Assembly (NCBI RefSeq): GCF_008369115.1
Contig: NZ_VOAZ01000001.1
Coordinates: 496,001 to 560,000, forward strand
From: Psychrobacter sp. ANT_WB68
Lineage (GTDB): Bacteria; Pseudomonadota; Gammaproteobacteria; Pseudomonadales; Moraxellaceae
Length of the DNA: 64,000 nucleotides
Direction of reading: 5' to 3'
Part shown: piece by piece, positions 34,950-43,321 of the stretch
How positions within the stretch are numbered: position 1 is the first letter of the stretch
How the letters are laid out: each line of letters begins with the position of its first letter
Translations under genes and position numbers: made by a program
The notes under the pieces: model-generated
Told to the model about the DNA's origin: nothing
Databases searched by the model: none
What the model saw: only the letters and a program-made list of their open reading frames with translations

Positions 34950-36431
34950 TTAATAATTACTTTCTGCCGCAATCTGCCGATCAACGGAGGACATTTTATA
35001 TTCATCACCAAAGGCATATTCCGGTTCTGCCAGCCAGAAATAACAGACAATCCACGCAATTAGTGCACCGACCGCGATGATATAAAAGAATTGATTCGGC
35101 TCTACAAAGGTATAAATAAATAAGTAGAAGACCGCGCCAACGTTACCATAAGCGCCTGCCATTCCCGATATTTGACCCGTCAAACGACGCTTGATTGAAG
35201 GAATAATCCCAAAGGTTGCGCCTTCTGCCCCTTGTACAAACACCGAGCATAGAATGGTAAACACCACGGCGATAAATAGCGGCCATTCGGCATTGAGCAT
35301 ACCCATCAGCGCAAAACCAACACCAATACCAAACATATAAATCAGCATCACCAAGCGACGATTGCCGACTTTATCAGAGATATAACCGCCAAGTGGACGC
35401 GCCCATAAGTTCACAAAGGCAAAGGTAGAAGCAATCAAGCCGGCGGCAGTGGGATCAAGCTTCCAAGTCGCTGCAAAGAACATTGGTAGCATGGAAACCA
35501 CCGCAAGCTCTGCGCCAAAGTTGGCAAAATAGCTCACATTCAGCGCTGCCACCGATTTAAAGGGGTATTTATCATCTTCTGGAATACCAGCTTTAATCAT
35601 AGGCACATTGACACTGATGGCTTTATAAATCTGATAAACAACCATCAATACAATCGCGCTGTAGCAAACGATGGCACCCGTAGCACTTAAAAAGCCCATC
35701 GCTTGCGTACGATAAACCAGCAATCCCAATACCCCATATAAAGGAACAATAAACAGGCAATATAACCATAAGTCTTTCCACGTAGATACCTCTAAAGCAC
35801 CTGATTTCCGTGCCTTTTTATGCGTGCCAACTGCTGGACCATCAGTGATTAAAAACCAATATGCCACGCCGTATAACGCCATTAATAAGCCAGATAAAGC
35901 AATTGCCCAGCGCCAGCCATCATCACCGCCAAAAAATTGTAAAGCGACGGTTGGAATGGTAATGGCCGCAGCGGCTGAACCAAAATTCCCCCAGCCTGCA
36001 TAAAACCCTTCGGCAAAACCAATGTCTCTTGGTTTAAACCATAATGCCGTCATATGAATACCGACGACGAAACCTGCGCCGACGATAGACATAAATAAGC
36101 GGGCGACAAATAACTGCATGGCGGAGTCGCCAAAAGCGAAAAACCACGTTGGTATCGCCATCACGACCATTAATATAGAAAACACGCGCCGCGGACCAAA
36201 ACGGTCCAATGCCATGCCGACGATGACGCGCCCCGGAATCGTCAACGCGACGTTGGCAATTAAAAATAATTTGATATGATCAGGGGTCAAATAGCTTTCT
36301 GTCTGTAGCATCGACGTTGCGAGCGGTGCCATATTAAACCAGACGTAAAAAGTTAGAAAAAAAGCAATCCACGTATAGTGAAGCGCCCTTATCTCACGCC
36401 GTTCAACCTCAAGTAATTCTTTTGCATGCAT
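34950..36431 (-). CDS. Second nitrate/nitrite carrier, MFS NNP family
   Basis: A 493-residue MFS protein of the nitrate-nitrite porter family, clearly different from the NarK upstream. Motifs are GRVIVGMALDRFGPRR, GFVVGIHMTALWFKPRDIGFAEGFYAGWGNFGSAAA in place of the NarK signature, and GYISDKVGNRRLVM. Such pairs are known as NarK1/NarK2 in denitrifiers, one favouring proton-coupled nitrate uptake and the other nitrate/nitrite exchange; which is which cannot be settled here. The start at MHAKELLEVE is chosen because GGGGA lies just ahead; the longest frame adds 24 residues with no support. Minus strand, convergent with narL. Confidence 0.9.
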   Translation of the reverse strand: MHAKELLEVERREIRALHYTWIAFFLTFYVWFNMAPLATSMLQTESYLTPDHIKLFLIANVALTIPGRVIVGMALDRFGPRRVFSILMVVMAIPTWFFAFGDSAMQLFVARLFMSIVGAGFVVGIHMTALWFKPRDIGFAEGFYAGWGNFGSAAAAITIPTVALQFFGGDDGWRWAIALSGLLMALYGVAYWFLITDGPAVGTHKKARKSGALEVSTWKDLWLYCLFIVPLYGVLGLLVYRTQAMGFLSATGAIVCYSAIVLMVVYQIYKAISVNVPMIKAGIPEDDKYPFKSVAALNVSYFANFGAELAVVSMLPMFFAATWKLDPTAAGLIASTFAFVNLWARPLGGYISDKVGNRRLVMLIYMFGIGVGFALMGMLNAEWPLFIAVVFTILCSVFVQGAEGATFGIIPSIKRRLTGQISGMAGAYGNVGAVFYLFIYTFVEPNQFFYIIAVGALIAWIVCYFWLAEPEYAFGDEYKMSSVDRQIAAESNY

Positions 36432-36786
36432 GGTAATGTCCCCATTATAAATTCTGATGCTTGTAATGGACACAAGATAGCAATAAGGGGTAATCATGAC
36501 CATTGAGCGAAAGCAGTATAGGGTCTACTTTCCATACTACTTAATGGGGAGTACGCAGGCGTTTTAGCGCGTTACATTTTACTGATAATCAAAAGCATAC
36601 AAGGGTGGTAAACCCCTTTGAAAGATGTTAGTTTATAAAGATGATAATTGTTATCAATTAGGTCTTAATTTTTAAGATTGAAAAAGATACCAGTGTAATA
36701 AAAAATATCAGCAGAATAGATACCATTAACAGTAATAAATCCAAGTTAAGAAAATATAATTTCAGCAAATGAGCCAAGGAGTTATC
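36432..36786. promoter_or_regulatory. Divergent control region, second narK-type gene / DUF1971 gene
   Basis: NarL heptamers: TACCCCT (minus strand, 36486-36492) and TACTACT (36535-36541). A Fur-like 7-1-7 palindrome TGATAAT-T-GTTATCA is at 36642-36656, and a small palindrome TCTTAATTTTTAAGA at 36663-36677. The right end has AAGGAG at 36776-36781. No ORF that I would support. Confidence 0.45.
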
Positions 36787-37206
36787 ATGGATGCCACTAC
36801 GAATACTAACAATACTGCTAATCCCAATCCCGTCATTCCAAGCCATTGGAAAATAAAACGTTCAACACACTTCTTCACCAAAGATAAAGTGCCTAACGCC
36901 TTATTGACCCATCACAATACGGCAGAGGGCGTATACGGGCAAATTTGCGTCATGCAAGGTACGGTAACTTTTTATGGCTTCGCTGATGAAGCCGCTACTG
37001 AGCCAGAAAAGACAGTGGTTATTAATGCCGGACAGTTTGCGGTCAGCCCGCCTCAATATTGGCACCGTGTAGAGTTAAGTGACGATGCTCAATTTAATAT
37101 CAACTTTTGGACAGAAGGTGATAGCGGTAATAAATCACTGTTTAATAGCTCTAAAATCCACAGTAAACCTATCGAAAAGTTGTTTGATAAACCAGAAAAA
37201 TCCTAA
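36787..37206 (+). CDS. DUF1971 (YeaR/TehB-like cupin) protein
   Basis: A 139-residue small cupin-like protein. The block THHNTAEGVYGQICVMQGTVTFYGF, then AGQFAVSPPQYWHRVELSDDAQFNINFW, matches the DUF1971 family, to which E. coli YeaR belongs. The catalytic or ligand role is unknown; YeaR is controlled by NarL and NsrR in E. coli, which fits this position in the nitrate cluster. The ATG at 36787 is used because AAGGAG sits five bases before it; a longer frame from 36769 would overlap that site. Confidence 0.8.
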   Translation: MDATTNTNNTANPNPVIPSHWKIKRSTHFFTKDKVPNALLTHHNTAEGVYGQICVMQGTVTFYGFADEAATEPEKTVVINAGQFAVSPPQYWHRVELSDDAQFNINFWTEGDSGNKSLFNSSKIHSKPIEKLFDKPEKS

Positions 37207-37288
37207 TCATCTAGGGTGGCTATACAGTGATTGTGCTATTACAAGCACTTTTATGATGGCACAATCGCGCTAAATATTGATAAGATGA

Positions 37289-37316
37289 CTATTTACCTAT
37301 TTACCTATTTACCTAT
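37289..37316 (+). repeat. Octanucleotide tandem repeat CTATTTAC x3.5
   Basis: Three and a half exact copies of an 8-bp unit ending 11 bases before the CitE-like start codon, between it and any upstream promoter. Confidence 0.85.
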
Positions 37317-37327
37317 GGGAACTAAGC

Positions 37328-38245
37328 ATGTCAGCTTCTAGCAATCAGCCTGCCAATAAAAACACGAGCAGCGATACTCACACTGACTCGCAAAATTACC
37401 GAGCAATGATTAAATCGCTTGCGGATACCAAGACATGGTTATTTGTCCCAGCAACGCGAATAGATAGGGTAGAAAAAGCTTTTGCCAGTGGTGCGGATGC
37501 AGTGATTGTTGATTTAGAAGATGCGGTTGCGCAAACAGACAAAGCCCAAGCTCGCGCGGCATTAAAGGACTATTATGATACTCAACATGAGGCTAAAAAC
37601 TATCGACCGATTTGGCTGCGTATCAATCAAGCGGACAGTGCGGAATTTGCTAAAGATTTGACCCTATGCCAGCAGCTGCCTAAGCTGGCAGGTGTCCTGT
37701 TAGCAAAAGCTGAACAGGCAGCAGATATTGAGAAAATCCACCAACAGACAGGTCTGCCCGTGATTGCCTTGATAGAAAGCGCTGTAGGCTTATACCGTAT
37801 TGATGAGGTGGCAAAAGCCTCAGGACTGCTTGCATTTAGCTATGGTTTTTTAGATTTATGCAATGATTTAAAGGTGCAAGTGGACACATCATCAGCGGAT
37901 ATTATTGCCAATCAGATTCGTTATCAGCTTATTCTGACCTCAAAAATCCATCAACTGCTCGCACCCATTGATAGTATTTATGCGGATTTTAACGATAGTA
38001 CAGGGCTGCATAAGCGCGTGCAGCTATGGTCACAGATGGGCATGTCCGGCATGCTTTGCATTCATCCTAAGCAAGTTGATGTCGTCAAGCAAGCACTGCA
38101 ACCGACAGCTGCTGATTTATCATTTGCGCAGCGTGTGGTCGCAGAATACGAGCGTAGTGGACAAGCAATTTTTAAAGTAGACGGTAATATGGTTGATGCG
38201 CCGGTGATTGAGCGCAGTTATCAGGTATTATCAAGCGCTAAATAA
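37328..38245 (+). CDS. CitE-like CoA-ester lyase (HpcH/HpaI aldolase family)
   Basis: TIM-barrel Mg-dependent lyase acting on CoA esters such as citryl-, malyl- or citramalyl-CoA. The family blocks are WLFVPATRIDRVEKAFASGADAVIVDLEDAV (substrate/metal region, with Glu-Asp), PIWLRIN, GVLLAKAE, VIALIESAVGLYRID and GMLCIHPKQVD. 305 residues including a ~30-residue polar N-terminal tail. No citD/citF or malate-CoA ligase partner is nearby, so it is not a citrate lyase subunit by context; the substrate is undetermined. It directly follows a tandem repeat, and a terminator follows the gene. Confidence 0.85.
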   Translation: MSASSNQPANKNTSSDTHTDSQNYRAMIKSLADTKTWLFVPATRIDRVEKAFASGADAVIVDLEDAVAQTDKAQARAALKDYYDTQHEAKNYRPIWLRINQADSAEFAKDLTLCQQLPKLAGVLLAKAEQAADIEKIHQQTGLPVIALIESAVGLYRIDEVAKASGLLAFSYGFLDLCNDLKVQVDTSSADIIANQIRYQLILTSKIHQLLAPIDSIYADFNDSTGLHKRVQLWSQMGMSGMLCIHPKQVDVVKQALQPTAADLSFAQRVVAEYERSGQAIFKVDGNMVDAPVIERSYQVLSSAK

Positions 38246-38286
38246 TTAGTATGATATCGGTTTTAAAGTGAATTAATGATATACCT

Positions 38287-38318
38287 ACCAGATAACTTAG
38301 CGTTGTCTGGTTTTTTTC
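38287..38318 (+). terminator. Terminator after the CitE-like gene
   Basis: Stem ACCAGATAAC / GTTGTCTGGT with a 5-base loop and a run of seven T. Confidence 0.88.
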
Positions 38319-38456
38319 TATCCGTTTACCGTGAACCATCATCAGCATTCATGTTTTCGTCTAGATTTTGGCTATTTATAATCACTATAACAGGTCGTTT
38401 TATAGAGAGTGAACGGCGCAGTTCATAATAACAATAAGAATAAAAATAAATAATCC

Positions 38457-38483
38457 TTAACATTCATATTAAATGAATGTTAA
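38457..38483. promoter_or_regulatory. NsrR-like operator, distal to norB
   Basis: TTAACATTCAT-ATTAA-ATGAATGTTAA, a perfect 11-bp inverted repeat with 5-base centre, about 280-305 bases upstream of norB. Confidence 0.6.
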
Positions 38484-38702
38484 AATGTTTCCAATTTGAT
38501 GCTAGATGTAAATTTTCATCAAGTAATTTTAGTAATGAAATGATAAATTTTATCAGTTAGATCGTGATATAACCTTGAATTTGAGTCTGCTATTTCAATA
38601 TCTAATCGGATTGCAGCAAGCGCGATATTGATAGGATTAATAAAGGTTACTCTCAACGGGCAGTATTATTTTTTTCACTTTTGGAAACATGATTGCGCTT
38701 AT

Positions 38703-38727
38703 AAACATTCATTGAAAATGAATGTTT
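38703..38727. promoter_or_regulatory. NsrR-like operator, proximal to norB
   Basis: AAACATTCAT-TGAAA-ATGAATGTTT, a perfect 10-bp inverted repeat, ending 35 bases before the norB start. The same pattern occurs before hmp. Between the two norB sites (38484-38702) I see no gene. Confidence 0.65.
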
Positions 38728-38762
38728 GAGTGTTCAATTTATCTAGCCAGCAGGAGCAAGAT

Positions 38763-41036
38763 ATGGGCGAGTACAAGAAGTATTGGTGGGGTTTAATCGC
38801 TGTCCTCGTGGTTACCTTTACCTTTTTAGGTTGGGGCGGCGTAGAAGTTTATCGTACCGCACCTCCTATCCCTGATCAGTATATTGATAGCAACGGGAAG
38901 GTTTTAATCACAGAAGAGGATATTTTAGATGGTCAATCTGCTTGGCAGCGTACCGGTGGGCAGCAACTTGGCTCAGTGCTCGGGCATGGGGCTTATCAAG
39001 CACCCGACTGGACCGCAGATTGGTTACACAGAGAGCTTGTGGCTTGGTTAGACATCAGGGCACAAGAGTTATATGGGCATGATTTTGCCTCCGCAACAGA
39101 TGATCAAAAAGCGGTGCTTAATGCGCAGTTGAAAAAAGAGTATCGTGGTAGCAATACCAATGATAAAAATCAAGTGGTGTTGTCGGATACGCGTATCGCC
39201 GCCATCAATGAAGTCGCGCCTTACTATATCGGCTTGTACGGTAATGAGCCGTCATTGCAAAAGTCGCGTGAAAACTTTGCCATGAAAAACAATACTTTGG
39301 CAGATCTTGAAGACAGACAAAAACTGACGAACTTTTTCTTTTGGACCACTTGGATTGCCTCTACCGAACGTCCTGGTACAAATGCCACTTATACCAATAA
39401 CTGGCCGCATGAGCCGCTGATTGATAACGTACCAACGTCAGAAAATATTATGTGGTCTATCGCTAGTGTGGTGTTCTTAATTGCTGGGGTTGGATTCCTT
39501 ATTTGGGGCTGGTCGTTCTTACGTAAAGAAGAAGACGTTAAAGAAATTACACCAGACGCTGATCCATTAACCAAAATAGCGTTAACGCCGTCGCAAAAAG
39601 CGTTGGCAAAATACGGTGTTTTAGTCATGGGATTGTTCGTCTTCCAAGTATTTATTGGCGGTTTCGTTGCGCATTATACCGTTGAAGGACAAGAGTTTTA
39701 CGGTATTGCCGTCGCCGATTACTTCCCATACTCGTTAGTACGTACGTGGCATATTCAGGCAGCGTTATTTTGGATTGCCACCGCTTTCTTGATGGCAGGG
39801 TTGTACTTAACGCCGCTTATCAATGGTGGTAAAGATCCTAAATACCAAAAATTGGGCGTTGATATACTTTGGGTGGCATTAATCATCGTGGTCGTTGGCT
39901 CATTTATTAGTCAATACTTTGCGATTGCGGGTATTATGCCTGCAAAATATAACTTTTGGTTTGGTCATCAAGGCTATGAATTCATTGACCTTGGTCGCTT
40001 CTGGCAGATTTTAAAATGGGTCGGTGTGTTGTTCTGGTTGGTATTAATGACCCGTGGTTGCTTACCGGCATTTAAACAACCAGGTGATAAAAACTTATTA
40101 GCAATATTCTTCGCGTCGGTGGTTTGCGTGGGATTATTCTACGGTGCAGGCTTGTTCTACGGCGAGCGTACACACTTGACCATCATGGAATACTGGCGCT
40201 GGTGGGTGGTACATTTATGGGTAGAAGGCTTCTTTGAAGTATTCGCCACCGTCTCATTGGCTTTCATTTTCTATAACTTAGGCTTGGTCAATAAAAAAAT
40301 CGCCACTGGTTCAGCCATCGCTTCTGCAGCACTATTTATGCTCGGCGGTGTACCAGGCACGTTCCACCATTTATACTTTTCAGGCACAACCACGCCAGTC
40401 ATGGCAATCGGCGCCTCATTTAGTGCCTTGGAAGTTGTACCCTTAGTGGTATTAGGTTACGAAGGTTATGAGCATTGGTCTATGCAGCGTCAAGCACCAT
40501 GGATGAATAAGCTTAAATGGCCTATCATGTGTTTCGTTGCGGTAGCATTCTGGAATATGTTGGGTGCGGGCGTGTTTGGCTTTATGATTAACCCACCTGT
40601 GTCACTGTTCTATTTACAAGGGTTAAATACCACTGCCGTTCACTCGCATGCTGCTTTATTCGGGGTCTATGGATTCTTAGCGATTGGCTTTGTATTACTG
40701 GTCATGCGTTATATTCGTCCAGACTACGTGTTTAGTGAAAACCTCATTAAAACGGGCTTTTGGGCGCTAAATGCAGGCTTGGTATTGATGATTGTCACTA
40801 GCTTATTGCCGATTGGTATTTTCCAAGCGCACGCTTCGATGACCGAAGGCTTATGGTACGCTCGTAGTGAAGGCTTCTTACAGCAAGATTTCTTACAAAC
40901 CCTACGCTGGATTCGTACCTTTGGCGACGTGGTATTAATCACTGGTGCCGTTTGTGTGGCATTGCAGGTGGTTAAGTTTGCCTTTGCAAAACCCTCACAT
41001 TCAAACTACCAACCTGATAATCCAGTGAACGATTAA
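38763..41036 (+). CDS. norB: Quinol-dependent nitric oxide reductase NorB (qNOR)
   Basis: Reduces NO to N2O with quinol electrons in the inner membrane. The 757-residue single-subunit form has an N-terminal periplasmic extension (after TM1: WQRTGGQQLGSVLGHGAYQAPDWTADWLHRE) fused to a 12-13 helix haem-copper oxidase-type core with haem/FeB ligand regions (VRTWHIQAALFW, WRWWVVHLWVEGFFEVF with the HxxxE pattern, GTFHHLYFSG, VHSHAALFGVYG). That is qNOR rather than the cytochrome-c type, as no norC is present. The ATG at 38763 has AGGAG six bases away; the longest frame adds 11 residues without such a site. It is a single-gene unit ended by a terminator. Confidence 0.97.
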   Translation: MGEYKKYWWGLIAVLVVTFTFLGWGGVEVYRTAPPIPDQYIDSNGKVLITEEDILDGQSAWQRTGGQQLGSVLGHGAYQAPDWTADWLHRELVAWLDIRAQELYGHDFASATDDQKAVLNAQLKKEYRGSNTNDKNQVVLSDTRIAAINEVAPYYIGLYGNEPSLQKSRENFAMKNNTLADLEDRQKLTNFFFWTTWIASTERPGTNATYTNNWPHEPLIDNVPTSENIMWSIASVVFLIAGVGFLIWGWSFLRKEEDVKEITPDADPLTKIALTPSQKALAKYGVLVMGLFVFQVFIGGFVAHYTVEGQEFYGIAVADYFPYSLVRTWHIQAALFWIATAFLMAGLYLTPLINGGKDPKYQKLGVDILWVALIIVVVGSFISQYFAIAGIMPAKYNFWFGHQGYEFIDLGRFWQILKWVGVLFWLVLMTRGCLPAFKQPGDKNLLAIFFASVVCVGLFYGAGLFYGERTHLTIMEYWRWWVVHLWVEGFFEVFATVSLAFIFYNLGLVNKKIATGSAIASAALFMLGGVPGTFHHLYFSGTTTPVMAIGASFSALEVVPLVVLGYEGYEHWSMQRQAPWMNKLKWPIMCFVAVAFWNMLGAGVFGFMINPPVSLFYLQGLNTTAVHSHAALFGVYGFLAIGFVLLVMRYIRPDYVFSENLIKTGFWALNAGLVLMIVTSLLPIGIFQAHASMTEGLWYARSEGFLQQDFLQTLRWIRTFGDVVLITGAVCVALQVVKFAFAKPSHSNYQPDNPVND

Positions 41037-41068
41037 TAAGTTAATGATTAATAAGCTAGCGTAACCAT

Positions 41069-41096
41069 AAAAAGCCCTGAGAATTCAGGGCTTTTT
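41069..41096 (+). terminator. Terminator of norB
   Basis: 12-bp stem AAAAAGCCCTGA / TCAGGGCTTTTT with a GAAT loop. Confidence 0.9.
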
Positions 41097-41281
41097 ATTG
41101 ACTGGTTAAAAGTCTTTTCTATTAAAAATCTTTTATCATTTAGTCTGTTGAAGGTTCTATTTTTCGTAGAAATACACATCACTTACTTCATTCGATGCCG
41201 CTAGAATGATCTATATTTATTATTTATTTTATAAAGGCATGCTATGCTAATTTTATCGCTCAAAGGTTAAAGGAGATGACG

Positions 41282-42295
41282 ATGTCACGTTATTTAAGCG
41301 TTTTACTTTTGCTATCGATAATGCCGCTATCGCTGGCTGAAGCAAGTACTAAGGCTGCTAGCAATAAAACTAATAAGGTTGTGCTGCCAAAAAATCTCAT
41401 TGTCGAATTGATAGAAAGACGCTGTTCTTCACCAAAGCCTAATCCCAAAGTGAGTCCTTCTCTTGAATACGACTGTTCGGATAAGTATGAAGACGCAGAT
41501 GGTGAAGAGCAGAGCATGGATTATAGTCTACGCTTATTACCACTGATAAAAGAGGATTTTAATCGCGATGGCTTTGAGGATATCGCCTTAGAAGTCGAAT
41601 CTATGGGTCCATTGGGAGCGAGCGTTTATTCCAATAGTTCGATTTATTATCTGCTGTTAAATAAGAATAGAAATATTATCACTGAACATGAGATATTGCT
41701 ATATGCGCCCTTTAGCGAGCATATCGTTGATTATGAAGTAAAAGGTAAACAAATTCATTATAGTGCCGTGCCTAACTTTCGCTCACATCCTGAGGCATAT
41801 GAGGATGGTGAGCTGCTAGAGCCTGCGCTTGAGTTTACGCTAAATTGGGAGAAGGGTAGTCCTGTTAGTAGTGTCTATCGGGATAATTGCCGACTATCTC
41901 GTATCAAAGATAAGAGCTTATTAGACCTTAGTCTTGGTGGCACCAGTCAGAAAGATATCGATATACATGACTATACTCAGGTGATAACTGAATCCATTCA
42001 GACAAATGGCTTAAATATTCAAGCGACCTTATCAGGGTGTGACTTAAGTAGCGTTTCATACTATGTTAAGCCACAAGAAGGAAAGTCTTTACCTGTGTTT
42101 TCAGAGGTGCTAAAGACTCTAATACCTGTGGCGCATCATACTAAGCAGCTAAAGACACTGCAATCGTTAGAAAAACGCTCGTCGCTAAAATTTGCTGAGG
42201 AAATATCTCTATATAGTGGCTGGCAAGCTATCGTGCACGTTGATAGAGAGGATAAAACACCACACATACTCATTGTTATTGAACAAACTGAATAG
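41282..42295 (+). CDS. Secreted hypothetical protein with a Ca-loop-like motif
   Basis: I do not recognise this family. The 337-residue product has a classical signal peptide (MSRYLSVLLLLSIMPLSLAEA), so it is periplasmic or secreted. Near residue 95 is LIKEDFNRDGFEDIALEV, a DxNxDGxxD loop as in calcium-binding EF-hand/VCBS-type repeats, seen once. Four Cys lie in the mature part (an N-terminal pair RRCSSPK...YDCSD, then DNCRL and LSGCDL), possibly forming disulfides. The ATG at 41282 is preferred because AGGAG is six bases away. No operon partner: terminators lie on both sides. Confidence 0.7.
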   Translation: MSRYLSVLLLLSIMPLSLAEASTKAASNKTNKVVLPKNLIVELIERRCSSPKPNPKVSPSLEYDCSDKYEDADGEEQSMDYSLRLLPLIKEDFNRDGFEDIALEVESMGPLGASVYSNSSIYYLLLNKNRNIITEHEILLYAPFSEHIVDYEVKGKQIHYSAVPNFRSHPEAYEDGELLEPALEFTLNWEKGSPVSSVYRDNCRLSRIKDKSLLDLSLGGTSQKDIDIHDYTQVITESIQTNGLNIQATLSGCDLSSVSYYVKPQEGKSLPVFSEVLKTLIPVAHHTKQLKTLQSLEKRSSLKFAEEISLYSGWQAIVHVDREDKTPHILIVIEQTE

Positions 42296-42369
42296 ATTAA
42301 TATCTTAGAAGGACAGTATATAAAAGAATTTATTGATTGATATCTTGTGATTGTTCAATAACAAAGATA

Positions 42370-42403
42370 AAACCCAGCTAAGAAATCTCTTAGCTGGGTT
42401 TAT
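42370..42403. terminator. Bidirectional terminator
   Basis: Perfect 14-bp stem AAACCCAGCTAAGA / TCTTAGCTGGGTTT with a 5-base loop between convergent genes. Confidence 0.88.
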
Positions 42404-42446
42404 TTGTAGACAGTGATTACGCTTTCAAGCCGTAATTATAGGTCTT

Positions 42447-42962
42447 TTAGACATTTTTACCATGCTGCTTTTGCTGAATGTCTTTTGCTAGGTTATAGCA
42501 TTGATTGATATGGTCAGTGGCGATTTTTTTGAAAATCATATAACCCATGGTTGCCGCAACCATTTGACCGCCCAATGGGATAAACTTGGTCACTTGCTTG
42601 GCCGCAATACGACCACCAAAACCTTGGACGGTCTTCTTTACGATACCACGTGTCGCCATTAAGCCTGCAAAATCAACAGTGCGGTCTTTTAGCGCAGCCC
42701 AATGAATGGCGCGTGACTCTAAATCAATGGCAGATTGACGCCCTTCAATCAGACCAAAACGTTCGCTAATCTCAGGTAATAGCATGGTTAGCATACTGGC
42801 ATCAACTGCCACGTCAAAGAAAGGCACCGGAACGATAGCTACGCCAGCTGAGAGCTTAGCGCGTTTTTTGACCAGTTTTTCGCAGTCTTTTTTAACTTTC
42901 TCAAGATCTAAATTAGGGTCTATCGTATTAGGTAATTTTTCAGCGGTGGGTGTGGTTTTCAT
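42447..42962 (-). CDS. Conserved hypothetical protein, DUF697/COG3597-like
   Basis: 171 residues with a charged N-terminal helix (DPNLDLEKVKKDCEKLVKKRAKLSAG) followed by two or three moderately hydrophobic stretches (VAIVPVPFFDVAVDASMLTMLLPEISERFGL and FIPLGGQMVAATMGYMIFKKI). The P-F-F-D-V-A-V-D pattern and the paired glycine-rich segments recall DUF697-type membrane-associated proteins and EcsC-like proteins; I cannot decide. No signal peptide. Likely peripheral or integral inner-membrane protein of unknown role. Single gene. Confidence 0.65.
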   Translation of the reverse strand: MKTTPTAEKLPNTIDPNLDLEKVKKDCEKLVKKRAKLSAGVAIVPVPFFDVAVDASMLTMLLPEISERFGLIEGRQSAIDLESRAIHWAALKDRTVDFAGLMATRGIVKKTVQGFGGRIAAKQVTKFIPLGGQMVAATMGYMIFKKIATDHINQCYNLAKDIQQKQHGKNV

Positions 42963-43321
42963 AAAGCGTCCTTAAAATGTGTAAAAGAAAATATTCGTAA
43001 AATAAATAAGCAAAAATTGCAAAAATGATAAGTATCTTATAAGTTTCTCAGATGTTTACCATTTTATGGATTTATAAGCTCCATACAATCATTGCTTTGT
43101 AGCAAAATGCAGGAAATTACAGTCACTCTGCACCGTTTTTGTAAATAAGTTGCCGATTAGCAATGCGGCGTTTAGAAATGAGTCATATAGAGGAGTTATA
43201 CGGCATACATTAGGTGGCATATAAATTACGCCATGAGACGCGCCGAAGCAATCGCTAAACCTAGACGATAGCGCTAAAAATTCTCATTGTGACCACCTGC
43301 TAAAGCCAGTAGAATACCAAC
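42963..43321. other. Non-coding spacer before recJ
   Basis: About 360 bases between divergent genes; I see no RNA gene or clear operator. The promoters of both neighbours must lie here. Confidence 0.5.

Noticed and set aside
36769-36786. Longer start for the DUF1971 protein
   Set aside because: It would place the AAGGAG ribosome-binding site inside the gene.
37079-37273. Plus-strand frame overlapping the DUF1971 gene end
   Set aside because: Out-of-frame shadow without ribosome-binding site.
38498-38525. TTGATG...CATCAA considered as an FNR site before norB
   Set aside because: The half-sites are about 15 bases apart, whereas FNR needs TTGAT-N4-ATCAA.
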